A DNA stretch of 64,000 bases from RH-AL1 sp965198715 (GCA_965198715.1 CBDAPV010000001.1:434001-498000); one strand, 5' to 3'; shown: positions 35,454 to 44,875, numbered from the stretch's first letter. Translations and numbers: made by a program. The notes: generated from the sequence alone by a model not told the origin.

Positions 35454-36911
35454 TCAGATCTTGCGATCGACCGGCGTGGTGCGGCCCGTCTCGAGGCGCT
35501 CGCTTTCGAGACGCTCCGTCGTCGGCACCTGTTCGACCTCGACATCGTCCTTGCGCAGGGTGTCGCGCACGGTCTCGACGCGGTCACTGGCTTCCTTGCG
35601 AAGGCCGATCTCCTCGACGACACGAGCCGTCTTCGACACTACGGCCTCCTCGTTCATCTCGGTCATCGAGATCGTCTTGTCGGTGAAGTCGGCGTTGGCG
35701 AGCACCCGCCCTTCGGTCACCGGACGACGGTCGAGCACGACACGCTCGTTGTGGAGGGACACGTTCTCCTCGACCGGCTTCTCGACCGTGTAGCGGCGGA
35801 TGCGGGTGGTGCCTCCGCGCACCGCGCGCTTGCCGACGTTGAGGAACTCCTCCGCGAGCTGAAGCGTGTTGCCCTCGGCGCCTTCCACGAGACCTTCGGC
35901 CTTCGCGCCGAGGCCCGTTGTGGCGTGACCCGCCGTGGCATTCATCGCCGGCGCGGGCGCGAGCCCGCTGGCGCCGATGGCACCCGCCTCAGTAGCACCG
36001 CGCGCCGGCTCGACCTTGCCGTCGTGCAAGCCAGACGCCGTGTCGGTCATGCCGGCGTGCCCGACGTAGCCGGTCGGCGTCGCCGCCGAGGCATTGGCGA
36101 GACCGTATTGCGACGAGCGCTCGTCGATGTCGATGGGGTCGTGCTTGTCGAGGATGGCGGCGGCCTCGTCATACCGGTCGGAAGCAACCTTGACCGTCAC
36201 CACGGTGGCACCGCTGTTGATGCTTTGGCCGTAGACCGCGGTGTCGTGGTCTGGCTCGCCGCCGAACAAGGTGGCCCAGAAGCCCTTCTCGTGCACCGAC
36301 TCGGTCGAGCGCGACGTGCCCGTCATCGAGCCCTCCTTGGCGTGCTGGCTGATGTCGCTCGCCGGTACGTTGGCGGCCTCAAGGTCGCGGACGGCGGCCT
36401 GCGCGTGAGCGGCGGTGTCGTAGATGGCGACGATGGTCTCGTGTTCCATGGCGTGCGTTCCTTGGGTTGATTGGGTTGGTTGTTGCTGCGCGAACGATCG
36501 TTGATCCGTTGACGGCTCGCCTGGAGCCAACCGGGTCACGACCGCCTCCTGCCGGCGAAGCACGACGGCCTGGACATGACGCGCCTCGACGCGCCTGCGG
36601 GTAATCCGGACCTCTTCCTTGAGGATCAGCCGCCTCTCGACGACGATAACCTCTTCGACAACGGGAATGATGGTCACCCCGTCCTCTTCGCGCACCTCGG
36701 GCACGCTCTCGACGATTCGGCCGATCGCGACCCGCTCGACTTCGACCTGCTCATGAGCAAGTGCTTCGTCGACTTGGTGCTCGACGCTTCGTGTCACGGT
36801 GCTTACCCGCACCGTGGCGCCCGTCACCGGCCTCTTGGTAACGACGAGTTCTTCGGCCTCTAGCTCAAGGTGAGCTTTGTCCTTGGACTCGGCGCCGGGA
36901 GCGGACGACAT
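35454..36911 (-). CDS. double DUF2382 (YsnF/AvaK-like) stress protein, possible two-gene fusion
   Basis: A 485-residue protein. Residues 1-135 form one DUF2382 module (ELVVTKRPVTGATVRVSTVT, VEEVIVVERRLILKEEVRIT). A Gln/Thr linker then leads to Met155, where a second unit begins: a general-stress 17M-like domain (TIVAIYDTAAHAQAAVRDLE), a long linker, then a second DUF2382 (VRGGTTRIRRYTVEKPVEEN). Met155 (genome 36449) is preceded by AAGGA and a CAACCAACCCAATCAACC-type spacer that looks intergenic. So this is either a true fusion or two genes whose separating stop was lost. DUF2382 proteins are commonly linked to stress and photoprotection. Confidence 0.8.
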   Translation of the reverse strand: MSSAPGAESKDKAHLELEAEELVVTKRPVTGATVRVSTVTRSVEHQVDEALAHEQVEVERVAIGRIVESVPEVREEDGVTIIPVVEEVIVVERRLILKEEVRITRRRVEARHVQAVVLRRQEAVVTRLAPGEPSTDQRSFAQQQPTQSTQGTHAMEHETIVAIYDTAAHAQAAVRDLEAANVPASDISQHAKEGSMTGTSRSTESVHEKGFWATLFGGEPDHDTAVYGQSINSGATVVTVKVASDRYDEAAAILDKHDPIDIDERSSQYGLANASAATPTGYVGHAGMTDTASGLHDGKVEPARGATEAGAIGASGLAPAPAMNATAGHATTGLGAKAEGLVEGAEGNTLQLAEEFLNVGKRAVRGGTTRIRRYTVEKPVEENVSLHNERVVLDRRPVTEGRVLANADFTDKTISMTEMNEEAVVSKTARVVEEIGLRKEASDRVETVRDTLRKDDVEVEQVPTTERLESERLETGRTTPVDRKI

Positions 36912-37096
36912 GTTCTATCTCGTGACATCTTTACGACAGCACGACGCCACCGCTCCTTTGACATCAAAGGCTTAGGCGGCGCGACAGGCGGAAGTCGAGC
37001 GGCGAAAACGAAAAGCGGGTTTGCGTTATTGCAAAGAGCGGTCAGCGGAACCGAAGCGCCAGGCCACCTATTTGTTTGCCCTTCCGATCGGATCGG

Positions 37097-37978
37097 TCAC
37101 GCTTTGGTCAGACATCGCGCGTGCTCGGCGATGTGGTCGGCGACGGCCCGCATGCGGGCCGTCAGGCGATTGTCCCTATGCATGACAAGCCAAAGATCGG
37201 CTTCAGGCGGTGCATGCGCCTCCGCCATCCTGACGAGGCGGTAATCCTGATCGGCGCGGTAGCGGGCGAGACAGGCCAAGCCCCCGTTCGCCGCCACGGC
37301 CGCAAGCGCCACCTCATGGCTGCAAGTCCGCACTGCAGTCTTCGCCTCGGACGTCAGGTCGGCGAACCAGTCCGCCTGCCGCGCATCCTGCACGTCTCCG
37401 AGCTGATGGATGGCGCAATGTCCTCGGCAACGATCGGCGAAGTCGGGCCTGCCGTGATCGCCGAGATATTCCGCGCTGGCGTAGACGGCGAAGGTCATGC
37501 TCCCGATACGTCGCTGCACGACGTCCTGCTGCTCGGGCGGACTAAGGCGCACGGCGATGTCAGCCTCGCGCATCGCCAAACTGACGTGGCGTGAATCGGG
37601 GGCAAGATCGATGGCGATGCCGGGAAACTGCTTGTGCAGCATCGGTAGACAGGGCGCCAGAACATGGCTGGCGATGCTCTCGGCGCAGGTGATCCGCACC
37701 GAGCCGCTTAGCTGCGCGTCTCGATTGCCGATGCTGCGACGCAGGAACGCCGTCTCGCCCTCGATCAGCTCGGCTTTCTCACGCACCTCTTCGCCGGCCA
37801 GGGTCAGCACGTAGCCCTCGGGTGTCCTGTTGAGCAGCCGGACGCCGAGGTTGGCTTCAAGCGCCGCCAGTCGCCGACTGACGGTCGAGGGAGCGACCTT
37901 CAAGCCTTCAGCCGCGTTCGAGAGGCTGGCGTGACGCGCGACGGCCAGGAAGAATCGCAGGTCATCCCAGTCGAGCAT
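37097..37978 (-). CDS. LysR family transcriptional regulator
   Basis: A 293-residue LysR regulator. The HTH is DDLRFFLAVARHASLSNAAE followed by LKVAPSTVSRRLAALEANLG; the effector domain begins at about 90 (LSGSVRITCAESIASHVLAP). It is transcribed divergently from the OsmC-like gene with a 213-bp shared upstream region, the usual arrangement for LysR control of a neighbour. Effector is unknown. Confidence 0.94.
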   Translation of the reverse strand: MLDWDDLRFFLAVARHASLSNAAEGLKVAPSTVSRRLAALEANLGVRLLNRTPEGYVLTLAGEEVREKAELIEGETAFLRRSIGNRDAQLSGSVRITCAESIASHVLAPCLPMLHKQFPGIAIDLAPDSRHVSLAMREADIAVRLSPPEQQDVVQRRIGSMTFAVYASAEYLGDHGRPDFADRCRGHCAIHQLGDVQDARQADWFADLTSEAKTAVRTCSHEVALAAVAANGGLACLARYRADQDYRLVRMAEAHAPPEADLWLVMHRDNRLTARMRAVADHIAEHARCLTKA

Positions 37979-38191
37979 CGACCACCACCGTTTTCATTTT
38001 TGCAAAGCCGCTCGCGAAAAATGCAACGTGGCTTGGGACGGCCAAGGGTAGATGATCGATGCAAGATTCTTTGCCAGCGTTACCCATATCGATCAATCGT
38101 TCTAGACCGCTACCACCATTGATAGGCACGTTTCGTCGAGTTGACGATGTCACGGAATGGTGTTTGTCGAGCTTTTGTTCGAGGGTGAAAC
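37979..38191. promoter_or_regulatory. shared divergent promoter region of the lysR-type and osmC-like genes
   Basis: This 213-bp gap separates oppositely transcribed genes. It contains AT-rich stretches not found in the flanking genes, consistent with promoters and a LysR box. I could not identify a clear T-N11-A operator by eye. Confidence 0.45.
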
Positions 38192-38659
38192 ATGACCGGA
38201 ACTGCCGAAGGGTCTGAAGGCCCGCGGGTCGTACGCTGCCGGACCGTGGCGGTCGGCCGGCTGCAGCAGGTCCATCATATTCGCGACCTGCCGGTGCAGG
38301 AGAGCGCCGTCGATGGTCGCGCGATGTCGAGCGCGGATGCGGAGCCCAATGCGCTGGAGCTGCTCTTGTCGGCTTTCGGCTCGTGCCTCGCCGCAGGGAT
38401 CCACGCCAACGCCATTGCGCGCCACGTCGCGATCACCAGCCTCGCGCTCGAGCTATCGGGCGAGGTCGACGACTCCGTGCATTGGGGTACGGCAGCGGGC
38501 GCCAAGCCGCTCGGCTTCGAGGCCATCGCCGTTTCCGTTCACATCGAGTCGAGCGCTTCGATCGAAGCTCTGAACGCGCTGGTCAAGCATGCCACGCTAT
38601 GGTCGCCCGTGGCCAACACGCTCTACAATCCAGTGCACCTCAAGGTGTCCTTGGCGTAG
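38192..38659 (+). CDS. OsmC-family protein lacking the second catalytic cysteine
   Basis: A 155-residue OsmC/Ohr-fold protein. The first conserved block is LELLLSAFGSCLAAGIHANA, which includes one active-site Cys. The second normally reads C-P-x in the C-terminal helix; here it is HATLWSPVANTLYNP, with Ser in place of Cys. Peroxidase function through a disulfide is therefore doubtful; the fold may serve in binding. ATG at 38192 has a GAGGG site. It is divergent from the LysR regulator and probably its target. Confidence 0.9.
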   Translation: MTGTAEGSEGPRVVRCRTVAVGRLQQVHHIRDLPVQESAVDGRAMSSADAEPNALELLLSAFGSCLAAGIHANAIARHVAITSLALELSGEVDDSVHWGTAAGAKPLGFEAIAVSVHIESSASIEALNALVKHATLWSPVANTLYNPVHLKVSLA

Positions 38660-38723
38660 CGCGCTCGCCGACGAAGCTTTCACGAAAGTAAAGCTTACTC
38701 ATCGACCCGATCATTTCGTCTCG

Positions 38724-40652
38724 TCAAGGTCCAAGCGCTCGGCTCGTGCTCGTGCTCGCCTTTCTGCTTGACCTCGTTAAACGCCAAGGCACGTTAACCA
38801 GCACGATCTGCTGACTGCCGCGGAGCAGCAAGGCCGCCTTCAGGGCCGTCGAGCGTTGATTGTGCAGGAAGTAGTCGTACCAGCGGCCTCCCGCGAGTTC
38901 GGGAACCACGACCGCGATCGTGCGGTCGGGGTTTTCAGCCCTGATCGTATCGAGCATGTGGAACAGGGGATCCAGGAAGAGACGATAGGGCGAGTCAACG
39001 AAGATCAGGCGGGGCAATGGTTTGTCGCTCGCGCCCAGAGGCTTCTCGACAAATCGCCGCCACTTGCTCGCGAGATGGTGCCCTTCATCTGCATCGGACG
39101 TCACGTGAACGGCGACGACTTCCGGTGACATCGACATCGCGAACCGGATCGCGTTGCGGGTCACTGTGCTCCAGCGCCGCGTCACCACCACAACGATGGG
39201 CGGATGCAGGTCGGACATGCTCAGAGGCAGGTCGCAGTCGGTCTGCCTGCGCACGAAGGCGTAATGACGGTGCACTCCAGTGAAGAGCCAGTAGAGCGCC
39301 GGGATCAAGACGAGGACGATCCAGGCGCCCTCCACGAACTTCGTCGCCAGCACGACGAGGAGCACCAGGCCGGTGGAGGCCGCCCCGACGGCGTTGATCA
39401 CCAGGGAGGCCCTGTGCTCGGGGACGTCTTCCTCGGCATCCACCCTTCTCCAGTGCACGACCATGCCGGCCTGGGACAGGGTGAAGGCACCGAACGCGCC
39501 GATCGCAAAGAGCGGGATTAGACGATCCGTGACACCGCCGAAGGCGACGAGAAGCACGCCCGACATGCCGGCGAGGACGAGAATGCCGGCGGCATTGACG
39601 AGACGACGACTACGGCTCGCGAAGGCATAGGGCAGGAAGTTGTCGATGGCGAGCAGACGGCACAGGCGCGGGAAGTCGGCGAAGCTGGTGTTCGCCGACA
39701 GGCAGACCACGGCGATGACGCTGCCCATGGTGGCATAGTAGAACGGTCCTCGCCCCGCCACGGCCGCGGTGAGCTCGGACAGCACGCTCTGATAGCCGGG
39801 GCCGTCGGGATTGGTGGCGACGATGCCATAGAAATGGCAGAGTAGCGCGATCCCGCCGAGAAGCAGGGCGAGGGTACCAACGACCGCTGCGAGCGTGTGT
39901 TGCGCATTGTGGACGGCCGGCTTGCGGAAAGCGGTGATGCCGTTCGAGATCGCCTCCACGCCGGTCATGGCCGTACAGCCGTTGGCGAAGGCGCGTAGCA
40001 GCAGCCAGAGGCCGACGCCGACGGTGGCCATCGGGACCGAGGGCGGCGCCTCAACGGGAATCGGAAATCCACCGGCCAAGACCGTCTTTACGGATCCGAC
40101 GATGATCATGATCCCGAGCGTCGCGACAAAGAGGTAGGTCGGAACCACGAAAGCGAGCCCGGACTCACGGACGCCGTGCAGGTTGACCATCGTGATGATC
40201 AGCAGGATCACGAGACAGAGCGGCAGAATGAAGGGCTGTAGTGCGGGCGCCACGGAGATCAGCGCGCCGACGCCCGCGGCGATGCCGACCGCCACGTTGA
40301 GAATGTAGTCGACCATCAAGGAGGCGGCTGCGAGCAGTCCGCACCGCATCCCGAGATTTGCCGTGGCAACAGTGTAGGAGCCGCCACCGTTGGGATAGGC
40401 GAACATCGTTTGACGGTAGGAGAAGTAGACGACGAGCAGCAGGACCACCACGATGGCGGTGATGGGCACGATGTAGGTCGCGCCCAGCATGCCGATGGAG
40501 AGCATGATCGTCAGGGCGGCTTCCGGGCCATAGGCCGCGGACGACAGCGCATCCAGACCGAGCATTGGAATGCCGGCGAGTGGCCCCACCTTCTGGGCGG
40601 CTTCCTCGCCGGTGGCGAGCCTTGGACCCATGATCCGGTCGTAGAAGGTCAT
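38724..40652 (-). CDS. APC-family permease, KimA-like potassium transporter
   Basis: A 642-residue membrane protein. The APC core runs to about residue 460 with about 12 hydrophobic segments, beginning GIPMLGLDALSSAAYGPEAA, the conserved first-helix motif of the KimA/YdaO group. A cytoplasmic USP-like domain follows (PPIVVVVTRRWSTVTRNAIR, VAVVVPELAGGRWYDYFLHN). KimA proteins take up K+ with protons; amino-acid transport is the alternative. ATG at 40652 was chosen from the start of homology. It ends the minus-strand operon that begins upstream at about 44875. Confidence 0.88.
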   Translation of the reverse strand: MTFYDRIMGPRLATGEEAAQKVGPLAGIPMLGLDALSSAAYGPEAALTIMLSIGMLGATYIVPITAIVVVLLLVVYFSYRQTMFAYPNGGGSYTVATANLGMRCGLLAAASLMVDYILNVAVGIAAGVGALISVAPALQPFILPLCLVILLIITMVNLHGVRESGLAFVVPTYLFVATLGIMIIVGSVKTVLAGGFPIPVEAPPSVPMATVGVGLWLLLRAFANGCTAMTGVEAISNGITAFRKPAVHNAQHTLAAVVGTLALLLGGIALLCHFYGIVATNPDGPGYQSVLSELTAAVAGRGPFYYATMGSVIAVVCLSANTSFADFPRLCRLLAIDNFLPYAFASRSRRLVNAAGILVLAGMSGVLLVAFGGVTDRLIPLFAIGAFGAFTLSQAGMVVHWRRVDAEEDVPEHRASLVINAVGAASTGLVLLVVLATKFVEGAWIVLVLIPALYWLFTGVHRHYAFVRRQTDCDLPLSMSDLHPPIVVVVTRRWSTVTRNAIRFAMSMSPEVVAVHVTSDADEGHHLASKWRRFVEKPLGASDKPLPRLIFVDSPYRLFLDPLFHMLDTIRAENPDRTIAVVVPELAGGRWYDYFLHNQRSTALKAALLLRGSQQIVLVNVPWRLTRSSRKASTSTSRALGP

Positions 40653-40743
40653 GTCGAGGGCTCCCGTTTCGGTGCGCACCGCATGCGCAGTCCAGGCGGA
40701 GGGATGACGAACGCTGGCGTCGTCGCATTCGTAGGCTGCACTA

Positions 40744-41541
40744 TCAGATCAAGGCGATCGAAAGCGGCGCCAGTTCGGGTGCGGCGAGCGACACCCTCTG
40801 CCCGGCGAGAACCTGCAGGGCCGGAAGGCGCGCCCCGACCGCCGCCCTATCGTCGGCCTCGAGCTGGCTGCCGCGAGCGGCGAGGCTCCTCGCGAGCCCG
40901 ACCAGGCCGTCGAAGGCACGATCGAACAGCGCCTTGAAGGCGATGCAATCGAGAACATGGCCGTCGATGGCGAGCGTGACAATCGTGCTCGCTCGGGAGG
41001 CAAACGGCCAATCCACGATCGCCGGTCCGCGCACATCGGCGACATGCAGGGCGAAGTCCGCGACAGCGTTCTCTGCACTCAAGGGCGTCGAGCCCGGCAA
41101 GCGGCGACCAAGCAGCACGAGGGCGAGTTCGCATCCGACCACCGCCGTCATGAGGGTCCTACGGGAGATCTCCTCATCGCGAGGGTAGGAACGTCCCATC
41201 CTGAACAGGAGGCCGTACTGCGCTCCGATCATCCCTTGGGGCAGTCGAAAGGGCGTGACGTCGTCGACCAGGCTGTCGGCCAGCAACGGGCCATGGATCA
41301 GGCGGTCGCCGGTGAGGGCACCGCGGCCATCGCAGAAACGCAGCGACGTGTAGCCGATCTGCATATCGTCCATGGCTTCGGCAGCCGCCACCTGGATCTC
41401 GTTGGCGGCGGCGGCGGAGTTGATTTCAGGCCAGCGCAGGACCACCCGCGACCTTCGCGAGCGCGCGTCCGCGAGCGCCCCGCCGAGGGTCATGACGTCG
41501 ATCCCGATGAGACCATCAAGCATTTGCGGAGCGTTACGCAT
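40744..41541 (-). CDS. 2-keto-4-pentenoate hydratase/FAH-superfamily-like protein
   Basis: A 265-residue protein. The N-terminus (GALADARSRRSRVVLRWPEI, then ANEIQVAAAEAMDDMQIGYT) and the central block DRLIHGPLLADSLVDDVTPF, followed by ELALVLLGRRLPGS and VADFALHVAD, follow the MhpD-type hydratase pattern. However, the metal-binding E-x-E residues are hard to place, so catalytic activity is uncertain. Its start overlaps the stop of the preceding small ORF by 8 nt. Context (SPFH and K+ transporter genes) gives no obvious substrate. Confidence 0.65.
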   Translation of the reverse strand: MRNAPQMLDGLIGIDVMTLGGALADARSRRSRVVLRWPEINSAAAANEIQVAAAEAMDDMQIGYTSLRFCDGRGALTGDRLIHGPLLADSLVDDVTPFRLPQGMIGAQYGLLFRMGRSYPRDEEISRRTLMTAVVGCELALVLLGRRLPGSTPLSAENAVADFALHVADVRGPAIVDWPFASRASTIVTLAIDGHVLDCIAFKALFDRAFDGLVGLARSLAARGSQLEADDRAAVGARLPALQVLAGQRVSLAAPELAPLSIALI

Positions 41542-41749
41542 CGCCGAGGCCCTTCTTCGCGGCGCGCCTCGTTCTCGCTTCGAAGAGGATCGCCGCCGTT
41601 CGCGAACAGAACAAGCCGGCGGCCAGTCCTTGGCTTTCGAGGACCAGCCATGTCCCGGAGGGCGCCTTGCTGATTGAGAACTTCAAGCATTGAGCGGGAT
41701 GGATTCGATCCATCCTGGGCCAGCGCGGGTCCTCGTCGTGACGTCCCAT
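41534..41749 (-). CDS. small protein of unknown function
   Basis: About 71 residues with the start at 41749 (alternatives at 41713 or 41809). The core CLKFSISKAPSGTWLVLESQ, followed by GLAAGLFCSRTAAILFEART, resembles small one-domain proteins found in many Hyphomicrobiales genomes that pair an aromatic GTW block with an Ala-rich helix. Codon use improves from about 41749 onward, which supports that start. It overlaps the hydratase-like gene by 8 nt, implying coupling. I cannot name a function. Confidence 0.5.
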   Translation of the reverse strand: MGRHDEDPRWPRMDRIHPAQCLKFSISKAPSGTWLVLESQGLAAGLFCSRTAAILFEARTRRAAKKGLGDA

Positions 41750-41865
41750 CGCGGTCTGCGTCGATGGATGCGTACGCGAACATACGTTCGCAAGTCTAAG
41801 CTGCGACATCTTTGACCCACCTCGATCGTCGTCGTGACGCGGAGACACGATGTTCTCGAATTCGA

Positions 41866-42831
41866 TCAGTGCACTTGGAAGAACGGCACGGGCGAGCTCG
41901 CCCCGCCAAACACGGTTTGCGGAGGTTGCCCGTTCCAACGCTTCATGGTGTCGGCCGTCATGACCTTGCCGTAGCCGTCGATGCCGCCGGCGGCTTCGAC
42001 GCGCGCCTTGATCGCGGAAGAGTCGGCGACAGCCTGGATCTCCGTCGCCTTGGCCGTGGCGGTCGCGCGCAGAAGCGTGCTCTCGCTCTCGCCACGCGCC
42101 GCCTGCACGGCCGAGTCGGAGCGCCCCTTCGCCTCGGCGACGGCCTGCAGCGCTTCGACCTGCTTCTGCTTCAGCACCTGTTCGGCGCGGTACGCGTTCG
42201 TCTTGGCGAGCGTGTTCTCGTTGACCGCCCGCTCGTATTCCGGACTGAAGCGGAAGCCGGTGATCTGCAGGTCGATGAGTTCCACGCCGAAGAGCCGTTG
42301 AAGCTCGCCCGCGATCGCCGTCTTCATCAGCCCGATGATGCGCTCGCGCTCCGAGGCGATGTTCAGCACGTCCTCGCGCCCGAAAATTGTCAGGGTGCGG
42401 TCCGACACGATCGCGAAGATGTTGCGGTCGATGTCGACGTTGCCGACACCGCCGGTGTTGTAGAGGAGGTTGTAGACAGCGGCGGGAGGGATGCGCCGCG
42501 TCAGCGAGACACCGAGCTCGATCACCTGTCCGTCGTGGCTCAAGACGCGCAAGTCTCGGGGCAGAGATACGGTGTCGACGCTGATCTGGATTCTATCGAC
42601 GATGGTCGCGAAGGGTATCATGAAGTGGACGCCAGGCGTCACTGGAGAGTTCGGCGCCTCGTCTACTCGGCCGAAAGTGCGCGTAAAGGCGAGTTCCGTC
42701 GGGTTGACGGTGTAGATGGCCGAGTAGGCGAGCACGGCGAGGATCAGGACAAGCGCCAAGGCAAAAACGGCGCGATCCGGACGACCCCGTCGCGGCTGGT
42801 CGTGCGGCGGTTGTTCGTTCCACGAAGTCAT
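41866..42831 (-). CDS. SPFH-domain protein (prohibitin/stomatin-like)
   Basis: A 321-residue protein with one N-terminal membrane helix (AVFALALVLILAVLAYSAIY) and an SPFH domain (ELAFTRTFGRVDEA, GVHFMIPFATIVDRIQISVD). A long helical C-terminal segment is rich in Ala, Glu and Gln (about 205-290, e.g. AEAKGRSDSAVQAARGESES). Such proteins form ring-like scaffolds in the inner membrane and often partner with NfeD or proteases; neither is adjacent here. ATG at 42831 lies 14 nt after the DUF2254 stop, so they are co-transcribed. Confidence 0.9.
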   Translation of the reverse strand: MTSWNEQPPHDQPRRGRPDRAVFALALVLILAVLAYSAIYTVNPTELAFTRTFGRVDEAPNSPVTPGVHFMIPFATIVDRIQISVDTVSLPRDLRVLSHDGQVIELGVSLTRRIPPAAVYNLLYNTGGVGNVDIDRNIFAIVSDRTLTIFGREDVLNIASERERIIGLMKTAIAGELQRLFGVELIDLQITGFRFSPEYERAVNENTLAKTNAYRAEQVLKQKQVEALQAVAEAKGRSDSAVQAARGESESTLLRATATAKATEIQAVADSSAIKARVEAAGGIDGYGKVMTADTMKRWNGQPPQTVFGGASSPVPFFQVH

Positions 42832-42845
42832 CGGCGTCGGCTCGC

Positions 42846-44330
42846 TCAATCCGGTTCGCTCCGGTCGGGGTCGTGAGCTTGATGCCTCACGAGAGTTGGA
42901 GAAAGCGCCTTCGAGACAAAGGAAATCGAGATGTCCGGTGAACGGTCCGCATAGGATTCTCGTGGGTCCCGAGAGCCGTGCCGGTCGCGCGGGGTGTCGC
43001 CAAGCTGATATCGCGGTCGGCCAAGTTGGATCAGACGGCTCATGGCGCCCTCGAGGCGCGCGACGTCCTCGTCGGGAAGGCGGCCTCTGCATCCTGCTAC
43101 GACGCGCTCACCTCTTGCGGCGAGCTTGGCTCTGAGCCTGTCGTTCTCGACGGTCGAGGCGACGTCCTCGAGCAGTCGCAGGAGGCGTCTGCTCACGGCG
43201 AAGTCGGCCGCTGCGTAGGCGCGAATCTGTTCCACGGCCGTGTTCAGGAGGTCCTCGGCGTCGATCCAGGGCACGGTGACGCGGAGGACCTGCGGCGGTT
43301 TGTAGAACAACGAATCAGGCGGAAAACGCGATAACCACCTGATCAGTATACGGCCCAGTTGATCGATGCAGCTGATCGCCGTGCTGGGATCGTTGACGGC
43401 CGGCGAGATCGCGCGCAGTGCGATGTCGACGATCTGAATGACACCGAATTCCACGTCCTGCTGCAAGGTTCGCATCGGTCCGATGTCGAAGGCGGCTGTC
43501 AATTCGACGGCCCGGTCGTGATCCACTCGGCTTCGTCGGGACACCATGAGCAAAGGCAAGCCTTGGGGAACGAACTGGCCCACCTTGCGCGTCACTCTGA
43601 CTTGGAACTGGTGAGATCTGGCGAACTCGACGAGGCGTGGGATATCTATGAAGCGGATGTAGCCCGAGACCTCGCTCAGGATCGGAATCTCCTTCCCGCC
43701 GGCGGCGATGCTCTCAGCTGCAACGCCTTGATGCTCTTTCAGATGATGGGGCATGAGATCGTCGATCACGAGTTCGGTCTCGCGGGCGATCCGGTCCACG
43801 ATGTGGTTTACGCTGATCGCCTGGTGTATGTGCTGGATAAAGAACAGGAGGCAACCCACGCAGAGTGCCGCCAGCATCATCGCGATCGCGACAGTGGCAA
43901 TGGGCGAGACGGGATGGGGCACGCTGCGCGCCGCCGGCATCGCCGCGAGGCAGAAGGCGAAGGTCCCAAGAAAGATGCCTAGCGTCCATTGGGTCGTCTG
44001 GTCTCGCGAGAAGCTGATCAGGATGCGCGGCGAGAACTGCATCGAGGCGAGCGTCAGGGTCATCAGGAGGATCGCAAAGACGATCGAGACTACGGTCATC
44101 GTCGAGGTCGCGATGACGCTGAGGATGCTTTGAGCGACCTGAGGATCGTTGGGCGAGGGGAACAGGGTCGTCGGCACCCATGTCGAGAGCCAGGGTTGCG
44201 CCTCCTCTAGCGACGACGCGACCGCTCCGCAGGTGCCTAGGATAATAGCGATGGCGAGGGGTCGTACGAGGAAGCCGCCACGCAACGCGTATGCAGCGGA
44301 TCGGAGCCGCAACGGTAGGAACTTGAACAT
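42846..44330 (-). CDS. DUF2254 membrane protein
   Basis: A 494-residue protein with four membrane segments within the first 170 residues (LAIAIILGTCGAVASSLEEA, SVIATSTMTVVSIVFAILLM and two more), typical of DUF2254. A cytoplasmic domain follows with GYIRFIDIPRLVEFARSHQF and ALRAISPAVNDPSTAISCID, the strongest family signature. Function is unknown. It lies directly upstream of the SPFH gene and 77 nt downstream of the small membrane protein gene. Confidence 0.88.
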   Translation of the reverse strand: MFKFLPLRLRSAAYALRGGFLVRPLAIAIILGTCGAVASSLEEAQPWLSTWVPTTLFPSPNDPQVAQSILSVIATSTMTVVSIVFAILLMTLTLASMQFSPRILISFSRDQTTQWTLGIFLGTFAFCLAAMPAARSVPHPVSPIATVAIAMMLAALCVGCLLFFIQHIHQAISVNHIVDRIARETELVIDDLMPHHLKEHQGVAAESIAAGGKEIPILSEVSGYIRFIDIPRLVEFARSHQFQVRVTRKVGQFVPQGLPLLMVSRRSRVDHDRAVELTAAFDIGPMRTLQQDVEFGVIQIVDIALRAISPAVNDPSTAISCIDQLGRILIRWLSRFPPDSLFYKPPQVLRVTVPWIDAEDLLNTAVEQIRAYAAADFAVSRRLLRLLEDVASTVENDRLRAKLAARGERVVAGCRGRLPDEDVARLEGAMSRLIQLGRPRYQLGDTPRDRHGSRDPRESYADRSPDISISFVSKALSPTLVRHQAHDPDRSEPD

Positions 44331-44407
44331 CCCGGTCTCTCACAGAGCAAAAACGAGATCTCATGACTCCCAGCTTGGGCGCGCTCGGAATCATCAAGAG
44401 GTTCTGA

Positions 44408-44875
44408 TCAGGTCGTCTGGTAAGTATATCGCCGTCTTTTTTCGCGGGTTAAGCGTGGGCGTACAACGATGCAGCGTGCATAGACGATGGCCACCATGCC
44501 CAGGCCGCCAACACTGTGGTGGAACACGAAAGACGAGGTGAAGAAAAAAAGATAGAAGATCCTGAGTGTCGCCCATCTGGATCTGAACCTCAGCGAACGC
44601 GCGTTGATCGGTTTCAATCTGCCACGCACCTGAAGCTTGTCGTCCAAGGTCATCATCCTGTACGTGTAGAACGATATTACGCCCAAGGTGAAGATGCCAT
44701 CGGCGAAGGCATGAACCGGGAAGTCGCCTCGAACGGCATGCGCGGTTGCCTCGGCGACGATCGGCGTCAGGGCCAAGCCCATCCGGAAGGTTCCAATCCT
44801 CGAGTCGAAGCGGTCAAGTAGATTGTCATAAAGCTGTTGGACCAATGCGATAAAAAACTCATCGATCCCGTTCAT
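44408..44875 (-). CDS. small membrane protein of unknown function
   Basis: A 155-residue protein. ATG at 44875 has a strong AGGAGAAGG ribosome site, which decides the start against the longer frame. Hydrophobic stretches occur at about 30-50 (FRMGLALTPIVAEATAHAVR, moderate), 58-73 and 108-132 (IFYLFFFTSSFVFHHSVGGL). The C-terminus is very basic (RPRLTREKRRRYTYQTT). I recognise no family. It is probably the first gene of the operon that continues with DUF2254 and SPFH. Confidence 0.6.
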   Translation of the reverse strand: MNGIDEFFIALVQQLYDNLLDRFDSRIGTFRMGLALTPIVAEATAHAVRGDFPVHAFADGIFTLGVISFYTYRMMTLDDKLQVRGRLKPINARSLRFRSRWATLRIFYLFFFTSSFVFHHSVGGLGMVAIVYARCIVVRPRLTREKRRRYTYQTT

